From a virus: a stretch of 39,420 nt of DNA. The stretch's first letter is position 1. Each line of letters starts with the position of its first letter. Location of the stretch: IMG/VR virus record IMGVR_UViG_3300020195_000074, positions 1 through 39,420 of that record. The stretch is one strand, 5' to 3'. Shown here piece by piece: positions 8,588 through 16,487 of the stretch. Both the position numbers and the translations under genes were made by a program. A model generated the notes under the pieces. The model searched no databases, was not told the origin of the DNA, and worked only from the letters and a program-made list of their open reading frames with translations.

Positions 8588-9333
8588 TTGTTACTGTAAA
8601 TAGACCGGAGTTTATTGAGCTGGTTCAGAGCAACCTTCTTAGTTTGGAGCTTCCCGATAAGGCAAAACTAGTTGTCATGGTCGACAATAGGAAAATTGAC
8701 TCGTTCATCACGGACGAGATACGGGAACGGTTCACGTCGGTTACGATACAAAACTCGTTACTCCCCGGCATTCCTGGAAACATTTCAGAATCTAGGAGTA
8801 GGATCGCCAAGGTCAGGAATCAGTCTAAGTCGCTGGTGGGTGATACGGAGTTCGTGTTTTCATTTGAGGACGACACGGTTGTGCCTAAAAACGCGTTGGT
8901 TAAGCTACTACAAGACTGGTACGAGGTTGACAACCCTGGGTTTATCAGTGGGGTACAGGTCGGCCGGCAGGGGTTGAAGATTCTAGGGGCGTGGCTGTGC
9001 GACTCTACGCAATTTCCTACTGAGTTCGTAAGCCTTGGAAAGAATGAAGTCGTCACCCCGATAGCCGAAGTGTCGGGAGCGGGAATGTACTGCTACCTCA
9101 CCCGGACGGACTTATATAAGGAGGCCACTTATGGATGGAGGGAACCCGTCGGGCCAGATGTGTGGTACGGCTTGCACCTCCGGACTAAAGGCTACAAGAA
9201 TTACGTGGATCAAAGCCTGGTGTGTGGCCACCAGATTAGCGGTAAGGTACTCACCCCTGATACTGTCGATGTGGTTAAGGCTCGGTTCTATCTCACCAAT
9301 GGAGTGTGGGAGCATGAGGTGGTTAAGGTATAA
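8575..9333 (+). CDS. Glycosyltransferase-like protein (GT-A/GT2 type)
   Basis: 252 residues starting MFTVVVTVNRPEFIELVQSNLL, a typical GT-A first strand. FVFSFEDDTVVPKNALVKLL supplies the acidic metal-binding motif (EDD). SGAGMYCYLTRTDLYKEATYGWREPVGPDVWYGLHLRTKGYK corresponds to the acceptor/catalytic region and is followed by a His-containing CGHQISGK. This is the last gene of the glycan operon. The downstream space holds a TATAAT at 9329-9334 overlapping its stop, which may start the next transcript. Confidence 0.8.
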   Translation: MFTVVVTVNRPEFIELVQSNLLSLELPDKAKLVVMVDNRKIDSFITDEIRERFTSVTIQNSLLPGIPGNISESRSRIAKVRNQSKSLVGDTEFVFSFEDDTVVPKNALVKLLQDWYEVDNPGFISGVQVGRQGLKILGAWLCDSTQFPTEFVSLGKNEVVTPIAEVSGAGMYCYLTRTDLYKEATYGWREPVGPDVWYGLHLRTKGYKNYVDQSLVCGHQISGKVLTPDTVDVVKARFYLTNGVWEHEVVKV

Positions 9334-9334
9334 T
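9329..9334 (+). promoter_or_regulatory. Possible -10 element before the packaging module
   Basis: A perfect TATAAT overlaps the TAA of the last glycan gene and lies 17 bases before ATG 9351. No good -35 is visible at the right distance, so it may be coincidental. Confidence 0.3.
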
Positions 9335-9350
9335 ACGTTTAGAGGGAAAC

Positions 9351-9545
9351 ATGAATTGCCTTTACACACTTCCCAAACACCAATACGACGCGGTTAAATC
9401 AAATGGTGATTTTGTATGTGTCTGCCCTAAGTGCCGGTACTTCGAAGAAAGAGTGTCAATCAAGGCTATTGTTCCTAAGTTCATCTACGACACCCCGCAA
9501 TTTATCCCATACATGAAACATCACACTAAGCCTGGTGGGTACTAA
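9351..9545 (+). CDS. Small Cys-containing protein, unknown
   Basis: 64 residues with FVCVCPKCRYFEERV in the middle, which could be half of a zinc ribbon (CVCPKC). A GAGGG-type SD precedes ATG 9351. It sits between the glycan operon and the terminase genes. No family recognised; some phages place small HNH or zinc proteins here, but no HNH motif is visible. Confidence 0.55.
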   Translation: MNCLYTLPKHQYDAVKSNGDFVCVCPKCRYFEERVSIKAIVPKFIYDTPQFIPYMKHHTKPGGY

Positions 9546-9582
9546 TGAACACCAGCTATAAAACAAGAGGCAATTGAGAAAA

Positions 9583-10050
9583 ATGGCTAACGAACAAAAC
9601 CTGAAGCCTCTGAAGAAGGGCGATCCTGCCCCACCCGGAGCTGGTAGACCTAAAGGTTCTAAGTCCCTCTCTACCATCATCCGTCAGTTAGGCGAGAACC
9701 CACCTGACTGGGATAAGATTAGACTCAAGAACAAGTCAGAGTTCATTGAGCAGTACGGCAACCAATCCGCATGGAAAGCCGTAGTGTACGTGGCTCTAAG
9801 TCAGGCGATGGCTGGTGATCAACAAGCCCGTGAGTTCCTGGCTAAGCGAGGTTACGGCGACAAACTAACACTAGAAGGCGGGGAGAAACCCTTACCTATA
9901 TTGGCAACACTGAATGTATCAACAGACTCAAGCACTGAACAAAGTAGCGGGGATGAACAAACGGATACGGATAATCCAGGGCGGGACGGCGGCGGGGAAG
10001 ACGATAGCAATTCTCCTCTACCTGATAAACCTAGCCCAGACAAAGAATAA
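9583..10050 (+). CDS. Probable terminase small subunit (DUF5681-like)
   Basis: About 155 residues from ATG 9583. Begins MANEQNLKPLKKG and then PGAGRPKGSKSLSTIIRQL, the Gly-Arg-Pro-Lys-Gly-Ser motif common in DUF5681-type small terminase-like proteins just upstream of large terminases. A helical middle (SAWKAVVYVALSQAMAGDQQAREFLAKRGYGDK) is followed by a 45-residue tail rich in Ser, Asp, Glu, Gly and Pro. That tail overlaps the start of the large terminase frame by 137 bases. Expected role: recognise the packaging site on concatemeric DNA. A TTG at 9574 is an alternative start. Confidence 0.7.
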   Translation: MANEQNLKPLKKGDPAPPGAGRPKGSKSLSTIIRQLGENPPDWDKIRLKNKSEFIEQYGNQSAWKAVVYVALSQAMAGDQQAREFLAKRGYGDKLTLEGGEKPLPILATLNVSTDSSTEQSSGDEQTDTDNPGRDGGGEDDSNSPLPDKPSPDKE

Positions 10051-11071
10051 GTCTATATCCATAGTTTCTGAATCCCTCCCTCACTTAAAGCGTGGAGCCC
10101 TGCGCGACTTCTTGAATATCATGAAGACGCATAGGTATTACAACGAGGAACAGTACAACCGAACGGATGGTATCTACACGTTCGAAACCGGAGCGTACAT
10201 TGAGTTCTTTGGGGCTGATGACCCGGCTAAGCTACGTGGCCCCCGGCGTGACGTGCTATTCATCAACGAGGCTAACAACGTCCCCTTACAAACATTTGAG
10301 CAGTTGGAGGTTCGCACAAAAGACTTCGTGCTACTGGACTACAATCCGGTATCGGAGTTCTGGGCGCATACCGACGTCATCCCCTCTATGGACCATGACT
10401 TCTTAAAGCTGACCTACAAAGACAATGAAGCGTTAGGAGACTCAATCATCAAGTCTATTGAATCTCGCAAGGACAAACCGAACTGGTGGAAGGTCTATGG
10501 GCTAGGGGAAGTTGGGACTAAGGAAGGGCAGATATATCCGGAGTGGGGACAAATAGACCGCGTTCCCGACGAGGCGCAGTTGGAACGCCGGTGGTTGGAT
10601 TTCGGGTACACGAATCACCCTACTGCTATCGGGAGCGTCTGGAGGATGGGCGAGGATATACTACTAGATGAGCATGAGTACCGAGTCGGGCTGACCAACC
10701 CCCAGATAGCGGATAAGCTCAAATCCTTACCAAACCCCGACACCTTAGTGGTCGCGGATAGTGCCGAGCCAAAGAGTATTGATGAAATTAAATCACACGG
10801 GCTTAACCTGGTCGGGGCTGTTAAGGGCACGGGGTCGGTGAACTACGGGATCCAGACCGTGCAACACCATAACATTAAAGTTACCAAGCGTTCAGTGAAT
10901 ATAATTAAGGAGTCACGCAATTACCTATGGAAGCTAGACCGTGACGGCAACCCCCTAAACGTTCCTGAGAAAGTGTTCGATCACCACATGGACGGGATAC
11001 GCTATGCTATTGGTGACATGGTTGGCAAGGGGTTTAACCCCGCCTATAACGAATCGCGGATAGCGTGGTAG
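9914..11071 (+). CDS. terL: Terminase large subunit
   Basis: 385 residues. The ATPase domain has Walker A GGTAAGKT (23-30) and Walker B DVLFINEA with catalytic Glu119. It continues in the nuclease domain with WLDFGYTNHPTAIGSV, VVADSAEPKSIDEIKSHG and DHHMDGIRYAIGDM, the three acidic clusters of the RNase H-like fold. It resembles the PBSX/terminase_3 type. It powers DNA packaging into the prohead and makes the terminal cuts. ATG 9914 is the first start in this frame and keeps the usual short stretch before Walker A, although it lies 137 bases inside the preceding gene; no SD is clear. Another in-frame ATG at 9953 is closer to the P-loop. Confidence 0.93.
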   Translation: MYQQTQALNKVAGMNKRIRIIQGGTAAGKTIAILLYLINLAQTKNKSISIVSESLPHLKRGALRDFLNIMKTHRYYNEEQYNRTDGIYTFETGAYIEFFGADDPAKLRGPRRDVLFINEANNVPLQTFEQLEVRTKDFVLLDYNPVSEFWAHTDVIPSMDHDFLKLTYKDNEALGDSIIKSIESRKDKPNWWKVYGLGEVGTKEGQIYPEWGQIDRVPDEAQLERRWLDFGYTNHPTAIGSVWRMGEDILLDEHEYRVGLTNPQIADKLKSLPNPDTLVVADSAEPKSIDEIKSHGLNLVGAVKGTGSVNYGIQTVQHHNIKVTKRSVNIIKESRNYLWKLDRDGNPLNVPEKVFDHHMDGIRYAIGDMVGKGFNPAYNESRIAW

Positions 11072-11097
11072 ACTTTAAGGGAAACTAAGAGGCTTAA

Positions 11098-13236
11098 TTG
11101 GCCACAACAAATAACATATTCGGAAGAACTTGGAACCGGGTAGATAGTATTGTCCGCAATGCTATTAATCTGGACAGCTGGTCTGGTGCCGGCGCTTTTT
11201 TGAGGTACGGTAACCGGGGCCGCGTTAGTACCGAGGACATGAGCGTCGTAGAGATGCAACCGCGCGAACTGTACGTCGGTCAGTTATACGCCGCCATCCG
11301 AACACGGGCTAACCGAGTGGCTGACCTGGCTAAGAACCACACTAAGACGAGGTTGTTTGATGATCCGGAAGCAGAGACTGACGGGCATCCGTACTTAAAT
11401 ATGATTAACGAGTCTCCTTCATTCAGCAACACCCAGTTCTGGCGGGCGCTGAGTACCTTCCTTGATTTGACCGGAACGGCTTACATCTACGTACTTCGTA
11501 ACCACACTAGCAACGGTAAGTTAGTTGGAGAACCCCAGGAGTTTAAGATTGTAAACCCCTACAATCTGAGCAGGGTTATGAAAGGGAGCGACCCTAGCGA
11601 GTACAAGTACATCGAGACTAGAGGTGCAACCTGGCGTGAGATACCAAAAGAGCAACTGATTATCTGTAAGTCGTTTAACCCATTCAACCTCGATGCCGGA
11701 TTTGGGATGGTTGAGGCCGCCCAAGATGACCACTTTGCCATAAAACAAGCCAGGGATTACACCCGTAAGGCGATCAAGAAGAACATAGGTCAACGGGGAT
11801 TGCTGACTACTGACGTTATCTTGAGTGATGAGAAGTTTGACAACTTTGTCAGCGACATCAAGAGTGGTGAGACGGGGGACTTCTTGTATGGCAATGGCCC
11901 GAACGCCATCTCGTATACGGATATGCAAATAGACCTAGACAAGTTAGCTCTAGACAAAATCAACAAGATTAGCACTGATTCCTTAATCATGGTATCGGGA
12001 GCCTCTAAGACCCTACTAGGGATTGAGGAATCAGGAACGACGAGGGATGTATCTCGCACCCAGAAAGACCTGTTTACCGAGAACCACGCCATCCCTCAAC
12101 TAGATGACATTCTTGATCCGCTTAACCAAGACTACAAGAACAACTATACGGTTGAGTACCAAGCTAAGAAGCTAGAGATGTTCGTCGACTCGCCCCTCAA
12201 AATAGATAAGGAGACTGAACTTAAAGAAGCCGACATCGAGAAGCGAAAGGCCGAGACAGCCAAGATACTGATTGAGGCTGGGTATGAGGCTGAGTCGGTA
12301 ACCAAGTACCTTGAACTGGACGAAGACCTAACGTTCGAGGAGCGTCAACCCCAGCCTACGCAGCTCGGTGCCCCACCACCCCAAGACGAGGCACCCAAGG
12401 ATGACACAGGTTTGAACACTTTTCTCAATGCGTTCACTCCCGGCTTAGAGGTCGTGGTTAAGGGATTTGAGACTTCCCTAGCTAACCAGATTACCAACAT
12501 CCAGAATCAGATACTGGCCGTCGTTATCCCTAAGCTGTCTGATGAGTTCAAGAACCAGCTAGATCCTGACGAATCTATCAAGAAGGCAGATAGGGATAGA
12601 TTGGAACGTGACCTCGTGTTGGCTTTGACGGCGTTCGGAGTGTCCGTAGTTTCCTTATTTGGGAGCCAAACGACGCGCCTGCGGTTCGCTGAGTTCTCCC
12701 TACCGAGCGAATTCAGCATGACGCCGGCGGTTAATAAGACGGTTAAGGAGGGAGCGAAGCGGGCGGCCACGTCACACATGGATACGTTCTTAAAGGCCAC
12801 GTTCAGTGAGGCAAGGAAAGCCGGGCTAGAAGGGTTGAGTAGAGATGCTATCGTATCCCGCCTGACAGGTTCATTCTCTGACTTGTCAGGGGTGAACGCT
12901 ACACGGATAGCCCGTACCGAATCCTACAAAGCCGTTAACCTGTCGCAGTATGAAGCGGACAAGCAGTTCATTGATCAAAACAACCTAACTGGCCAAGCCT
13001 ACAAGAAATGGGTCACGCAGTCGGCCAACCCCTGCCCGTATTGCGAGGAGCTGGCTTCGCGTGATCCGGTTCCGTTTGGGGACACTTTCATTGACCTTGG
13101 GGATTCTATCAAGGCCGAGTTTGAGCAAAAGGGTGGGACGGTCACCAGGGAGATGGTCAACACCTTTGAGCCTGTCGAATCAGGGGCGGCTCATCCAAAT
13201 TGTTCTTGCACATACGAGCTAACCATCGAGCGATGA
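11098..13236 (+). CDS. Portal protein fused to MuF (SPP1 gp7-like) domain
   Basis: 712 residues with a TTG start five bases after AAGAGG. Residues of about 1-430 are an HK97-type portal: ELYVGQLYAAIRTRANRVADLAKN, FWRALSTFLDLTGTAYIYVLRN, GMVEAAQDDHFAIKQARDYTRKAIKKN, SGASKTLLGIEESGTTRDVSRTQKDLF. A Pro/Gln-rich linker (about 415-440) leads to a helical region, then a MuF/head-morphogenesis domain (about 550-712) with GVNATRIARTESYKAVNLSQYEA, NPCPYCEEL and HPNCSCTYE. Portal forms the DNA entry ring; MuF proteins are carried in the head. In most phages these are separate adjacent genes, so the fusion is notable. Confidence 0.9.
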   Translation: MATTNNIFGRTWNRVDSIVRNAINLDSWSGAGAFLRYGNRGRVSTEDMSVVEMQPRELYVGQLYAAIRTRANRVADLAKNHTKTRLFDDPEAETDGHPYLNMINESPSFSNTQFWRALSTFLDLTGTAYIYVLRNHTSNGKLVGEPQEFKIVNPYNLSRVMKGSDPSEYKYIETRGATWREIPKEQLIICKSFNPFNLDAGFGMVEAAQDDHFAIKQARDYTRKAIKKNIGQRGLLTTDVILSDEKFDNFVSDIKSGETGDFLYGNGPNAISYTDMQIDLDKLALDKINKISTDSLIMVSGASKTLLGIEESGTTRDVSRTQKDLFTENHAIPQLDDILDPLNQDYKNNYTVEYQAKKLEMFVDSPLKIDKETELKEADIEKRKAETAKILIEAGYEAESVTKYLELDEDLTFEERQPQPTQLGAPPPQDEAPKDDTGLNTFLNAFTPGLEVVVKGFETSLANQITNIQNQILAVVIPKLSDEFKNQLDPDESIKKADRDRLERDLVLALTAFGVSVVSLFGSQTTRLRFAEFSLPSEFSMTPAVNKTVKEGAKRAATSHMDTFLKATFSEARKAGLEGLSRDAIVSRLTGSFSDLSGVNATRIARTESYKAVNLSQYEADKQFIDQNNLTGQAYKKWVTQSANPCPYCEELASRDPVPFGDTFIDLGDSIKAEFEQKGGTVTREMVNTFEPVESGAAHPNCSCTYELTIER

Positions 13237-13349
13237 AAGCCTTTACTAGAATACCCATCCTAAAGTTCGTTACCCAGGTAATTGTACCCAGGAAGGAGAA
13301 GCGTGTTAGAGACAGTAAACGTAAACGTAAAGCCAAGGCTCGCCGGTAG
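13233..13349 (+). CDS. Possible 38-residue basic peptide
   Basis: Starts at ATG 13233, overlapping the portal-MuF TGA as ATGA. Ends with a strongly basic stretch (RDSKRKRKAKARR). It overlaps the zinc-ribbon ORF by 47 bases in another frame, so it may be only a chance frame. The ATGA coupling is the sole support. Confidence 0.3.
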   Translation: MKAFTRIPILKFVTQVIVPRKEKRVRDSKRKRKAKARR

Positions 13350-13530
13350 GGAAGTCAGGTGCCAGGCTAAAGTGATGAAGACTTACAACGGAGAGAAGCA
13401 GCTGAAGACGTGCGGATCCTTATTGGCCGTTATTGAGCTGAACATCAACGGAACAGGATCGGCCACGGTTCACGCGCGTTGTACTAAGTCCAACTGTAAG
13501 CAGATGGTTCACCACACGTTAAGCAAATAG
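13303..13530 (+). CDS. Small zinc-ribbon protein (Com-like arrangement)
   Basis: 75 residues from GTG 13303, preceded by GGAAGGAG at four bases. An upstream TTG at 13282 is less likely. Cysteines are spaced REVRCQAKV, LKTCGSLLAV, HARCTKSNCKQ, with hydrophobic strands between. This recalls the Com/zinc-ribbon proteins found near late head genes of Mu-like phages, but the first half lacks a tight CxxC, so the assignment is only structural. It could bind RNA or DNA. It is the last gene before the capsid promoter. Confidence 0.6.
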   Translation: MLETVNVNVKPRLAGREVRCQAKVMKTYNGEKQLKTCGSLLAVIELNINGTGSATVHARCTKSNCKQMVHHTLSK

Positions 13531-13531
13531 A

Positions 13532-13560
13532 TTGTTGTACTAGCGGTTATGTGCCATAAT
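13532..13560 (+). promoter_or_regulatory. Promoter for the capsid transcript (TTGTTG-N17-CATAAT)
   Basis: TTGTTG at 13532-13537 and CATAAT at 13555-13560 with a 17-base spacer. Transcription would begin near 13567 and read the hairpin leader before ATG 13646. It lies directly after the zinc-ribbon gene's stop, in the longest gap of the structural region. Confidence 0.55.
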
Positions 13561-13586
13561 CCTAGGTAGAGTTCCCTGCAGAGATT

Positions 13587-13645
13587 AGGCATCGACCAAA
13601 CATAGCGAGAGGAACCGTATGTAGCTATGTAATCGGTGCCTTTTT
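13587..13645 (+). promoter_or_regulatory. Structured leader of capsid gene, terminator-like, with start-stop codons
   Basis: Outer stem AGGCATCGA (13587-13595) with TCGGTGCCT (13633-13641), nine pairs with two G-U. Inner stem ACATAGC (13600-13606) with GCTATGT (13624-13630), perfect. The 17-base loop holds GAGAGGA and, five bases on, ATG followed at once by TAG (13619-13624). A second ATG-TAA lies at 13627-13632. The outer stem runs straight into TTTTT and then the capsid ATG at 13646. It can be read as an intrinsic terminator/attenuator, a short independent RNA, or a translational control element. The capsid ATG has no other SD within normal distance. Confidence 0.6.
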
Positions 13646-15733
13646 ATGCCAAAAGACAATCTGGATAACGTCACAAATCGCCTTGACATCAGGGTAGACA
13701 CTAATGCTGTTTCTGAAGAAGCGGACGGTATCGTCCAATTTCAGGACGGTTTGATCATCTCCGACGAGTCAGAACAGGTCAACGGAACGCGCTACGATCA
13801 CTCCAACACCAGTTTAGACAAGTGGAGTGGCGAGGTTTTTGCTGACCACGGAGGAGAGAAAGGGTATACCGTCGAGCGATTGATCGGTACCGCCTTTGGA
13901 AAGGTTAAGAAGGGTGGACGAATCACCATCGAGGGGATTAAGTACGCCATGAATAACCCCCTAGGCCGCCTCTACCACGACATGTTGGTAGATGGGCAGT
14001 CTAAGAACTTCTCTATTGGCACGAGCGGGTCGGAACCAGACAAGAACGGGGTATACAAAGACCATGAGATTTACGAACTGAGTCAGGTCGGACTGGGAAA
14101 CAACCGATCCGCGAGGGCGGAGACGGTATTAACTAGCGCTCTGAATCGGTACGAGAGAGAGGGGATGGACACATCCTCGCTACGAAAGTTATTAACACAA
14201 GATTTAACAAATAAGAAAGGAGATTCTATGACAAAAATCAAGAATCAAGACACCGGAGACGGTGAACAGAAAGACGAATCCAAGGAAGAGTCACAAGACG
14301 AATCCAAAGAGGAAGTCAAAGTCACAGTAGAGGAAACAACTGTTTCCGACGGGGACACCGCAGCCGACGATGGCGGTGACGACAGCGACGACAGTAAAGA
14401 CGCTGACGACAGTAAGACAGACCAGAACTCCATTAAGAAGATGGTGGAGAACGCCGTTAAGCCGATTAAGGGCGAACTCGCTAAATACAAGCAAGCTTTT
14501 GATGAGGGTGCCGAAGAGCCGGAATGGCAGCTCAACAAGAGTGATAGCCCAGCCCCGATTATCGTCAAGGGTAAGACACAGGCCGAGCAACAGCTCGCCA
14601 AGATGGACGGTTGGGAACGAGCCGGCCAACAGTTACTAGCCTTTTGCAGCACGCAGAAGGGCGATAAGGACGCAGCTAAGACCCTTAACGCAGTCAACGA
14701 ATACAACTTGAAAGAGTGGAAGAGCCTGAGCCAGAACGACCTGAAAAAGCTGGGGGTGTACAAAAACACCTTCAACCTGTCAGACTTCGGTAACTTCGTA
14801 ACCAGTCCGGAGATGCAATCGGAAATCGAAGGGTTTGTAACAGACTACTCAGAACCGCTGAGATTCTTCACCTACCAGAACACCAACTCCCGTGACTTCC
14901 AGTGGTTGACACGCTCTGGTGACATTAGCTTCGACGATGTGGACGGTATCGACGACACCGTTGGTGTGGACACGCTGAAGCCTGTCGATGAGTACACCGG
15001 AACGACTACGACTTCACGCTTGCAGGAACTCGCCGCGGTAACGCCTATTAGCACCACGGCTAACCTGTTCCTAGCAGTTGACCTGATTAAGGACGCTGCC
15101 ATGATGTACCGGAATGAAGCTGACCGACGCTTCGCGCAACTTCCTATTGCTCGCCTAGAGCAGGCGATGGAAGAAGACGCTACCCGCTCGGTTTCATGGG
15201 ACACTGGTTCTCAGACTAGCGCTCAGAAGTTCAGCAACCTACGTTCGGCTATCGCTTCGATCAGCCAGGCCAACGGTTCGCTAGTGTTGACTGAAGCCAG
15301 CCACTTCCTAATCTACGACCTCCTACACCAAGTAGGGGCGGGATCGGGTCTGACTGAATCAGTCGTGAACGGAAACCCAGCTCGTTCCCTCTGGGGACGG
15401 AACCTTGTGGTTGTGCCTAACGACCTGATGCCGACCTTAGACGACACGAATTACACGAGCATTACAAATGTCCGGCCAGTAGCCGGAGGTGCGCCTGCGA
15501 CGGTGACCGTGAACCACGGCATCTTCTACGTCAACTCCCAAAACTGGGTCGGTAAGACGAACGGGAACCTACGATATGACCTTTCAACGGAAGCCTCCTA
15601 CGAAGAAGGCGGTACTGTAAAGTCAGCTTTCGCCCGGAACGAAGTCCTCTTGCGAGGCTCAATCTTCCGAGGTGGTGCGATCAAAGATAAGAGTCGCATC
15701 AAGGGAGTCCGTGCCGAGGCCGTAATTAGCTAA
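13646..15733 (+). CDS. Prohead protease-scaffold-major capsid fusion protein (HK97 type)
   Basis: 695 residues. Residues of about 1-185 are a prohead protease: FADHGGEKG (likely active His), IGTAFGKVKKGGRITIEG, LVDGQSKNFSIGTSG (FSIG active Ser), ALNRYEREG. Residues 195-290 are highly acidic and Ser/Lys/Glu-rich, typical of a scaffold or delta domain. From about 300 to the end is the HK97-fold capsid subunit: DGWERAGQQLLAF, DFGNFVTSPEM, LRFFTYQNTNSRDFQWLTR, AMEEDATRSVSWDTGSQTSAQKFSNLRSAIASI, SLWGRNLVVVPNDLMP, and a C-terminal LLRGSIFRGGAIKDKSRIKGV. The ATG follows directly after a T-tract. An internal start at 14228 with a strong SD could make the scaffold-capsid part separately. Confidence 0.88.
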   Translation: MPKDNLDNVTNRLDIRVDTNAVSEEADGIVQFQDGLIISDESEQVNGTRYDHSNTSLDKWSGEVFADHGGEKGYTVERLIGTAFGKVKKGGRITIEGIKYAMNNPLGRLYHDMLVDGQSKNFSIGTSGSEPDKNGVYKDHEIYELSQVGLGNNRSARAETVLTSALNRYEREGMDTSSLRKLLTQDLTNKKGDSMTKIKNQDTGDGEQKDESKEESQDESKEEVKVTVEETTVSDGDTAADDGGDDSDDSKDADDSKTDQNSIKKMVENAVKPIKGELAKYKQAFDEGAEEPEWQLNKSDSPAPIIVKGKTQAEQQLAKMDGWERAGQQLLAFCSTQKGDKDAAKTLNAVNEYNLKEWKSLSQNDLKKLGVYKNTFNLSDFGNFVTSPEMQSEIEGFVTDYSEPLRFFTYQNTNSRDFQWLTRSGDISFDDVDGIDDTVGVDTLKPVDEYTGTTTTSRLQELAAVTPISTTANLFLAVDLIKDAAMMYRNEADRRFAQLPIARLEQAMEEDATRSVSWDTGSQTSAQKFSNLRSAIASISQANGSLVLTEASHFLIYDLLHQVGAGSGLTESVVNGNPARSLWGRNLVVVPNDLMPTLDDTNYTSITNVRPVAGGAPATVTVNHGIFYVNSQNWVGKTNGNLRYDLSTEASYEEGGTVKSAFARNEVLLRGSIFRGGAIKDKSRIKGVRAEAVIS
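14216..14230 (+). promoter_or_regulatory. Internal ribosome binding site and in-frame start inside protease-capsid gene
   Basis: AAAGGAG at 14216-14222, five bases, then ATG 14228, in the same frame as ATG 13646 (194 codons downstream). It sits exactly at the protease/scaffold boundary, so translation here would give a 501-residue scaffold-capsid protein without protease, the nested arrangement known from lambda C/Nu3. The context is inferred; no expression is shown. Confidence 0.65.
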
Positions 15734-15767
15734 CAAACCTTAAAAACTAAACCAGGAGGAGGGTCAA

Positions 15768-16487
15768 GTGGACGCAGCGACGTATACAGCCTTGACGGGC
15801 AACACGCTCGATACAAGCGAAACAAGTCGGTTTGCAACCGTGCTAGATGTAGCTACAAAAGAATTAGAGCGACAGCTCGGCTATCCACTTGACACCTCTA
15901 CCTGGGCGAACCTTTACAACGAGACCGGAAAGACGAAGGATGACTGCGTTTGTCCCGATATTGATGCCGATTTAGACCCCGCCGATGCGGTGGTTGGGAA
16001 GTATCGTATCTTCGACTGGAAACCGTCAGACAGGTATATCCATATTGACCCCGCTACGGCCATCAACAAGGTTAAGCTCATCCGTGAGAACATCACCTAC
16101 CACACGTTCGATGTAGACAACGAGGAGCTGGCGATTAAGTGGGAAGGGACGAGGGATGTGGCGACCACTAACCGAGTGGCAAGATACCTCGATGCCCGGA
16201 GCTGTGATTGGCCGTGCTTACTCAGTCCTTGCTGGAAGAAGCACGACTACCTCCAGATAGCGGTTGACGCGACCTGGGCGTATACCACGACCCCAACCGA
16301 ACTCAAGCAGATATGGGCTGATTTAATAGCCAAGGTGTATCAAGGCCCAGATGATGACGTACAGTCGGAATCGCGCGGATCACACTCATACACGAAACGG
16401 GAACCAAGGAGCCTTACCGAGCGCTACCCCGCTCTAGCGGAATACGCTGGGCCGAACGGTCTAGCTACACGCAAGAGGACGACGTGA
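15768..16487 (+). CDS. Head-tail connector / adaptor protein
   Basis: 239 residues with a GTG start after AGGAGGAGGG. The N-terminal helices (TYTALTGNTLDTSETSRFATVLDVATKELERQLG) match the helical adaptor fold of gp6/gp15-type connectors that sit under the portal. A Cys-rich middle (CVCPDID and later CDWPCLLSPCW) is unusual. The C-terminal part has AVDATWAYTTTPTELKQIWADLIAKVYQG, common in these proteins. Position directly after the capsid supports this. Confidence 0.7.
   Translation: MDAATYTALTGNTLDTSETSRFATVLDVATKELERQLGYPLDTSTWANLYNETGKTKDDCVCPDIDADLDPADAVVGKYRIFDWKPSDRYIHIDPATAINKVKLIRENITYHTFDVDNEELAIKWEGTRDVATTNRVARYLDARSCDWPCLLSPCWKKHDYLQIAVDATWAYTTTPTELKQIWADLIAKVYQGPDDDVQSESRGSHSYTKREPRSLTERYPALAEYAGPNGLATRKRTT

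Noticed and set aside
2121-9333. DNA hypermodification by glucosylation as the role of the cassette
   Set aside because: No hydroxymethylase, TET/JBP-like oxygenase or nucleotide-modifying enzyme was seen to supply an acceptor base. Kept only as a minor alternative.
14245-14775. Minus-strand 176-residue frame opposite the scaffold region
   Set aside because: Shadow of the acidic scaffold codons; no start signal and Ser/Leu low complexity.
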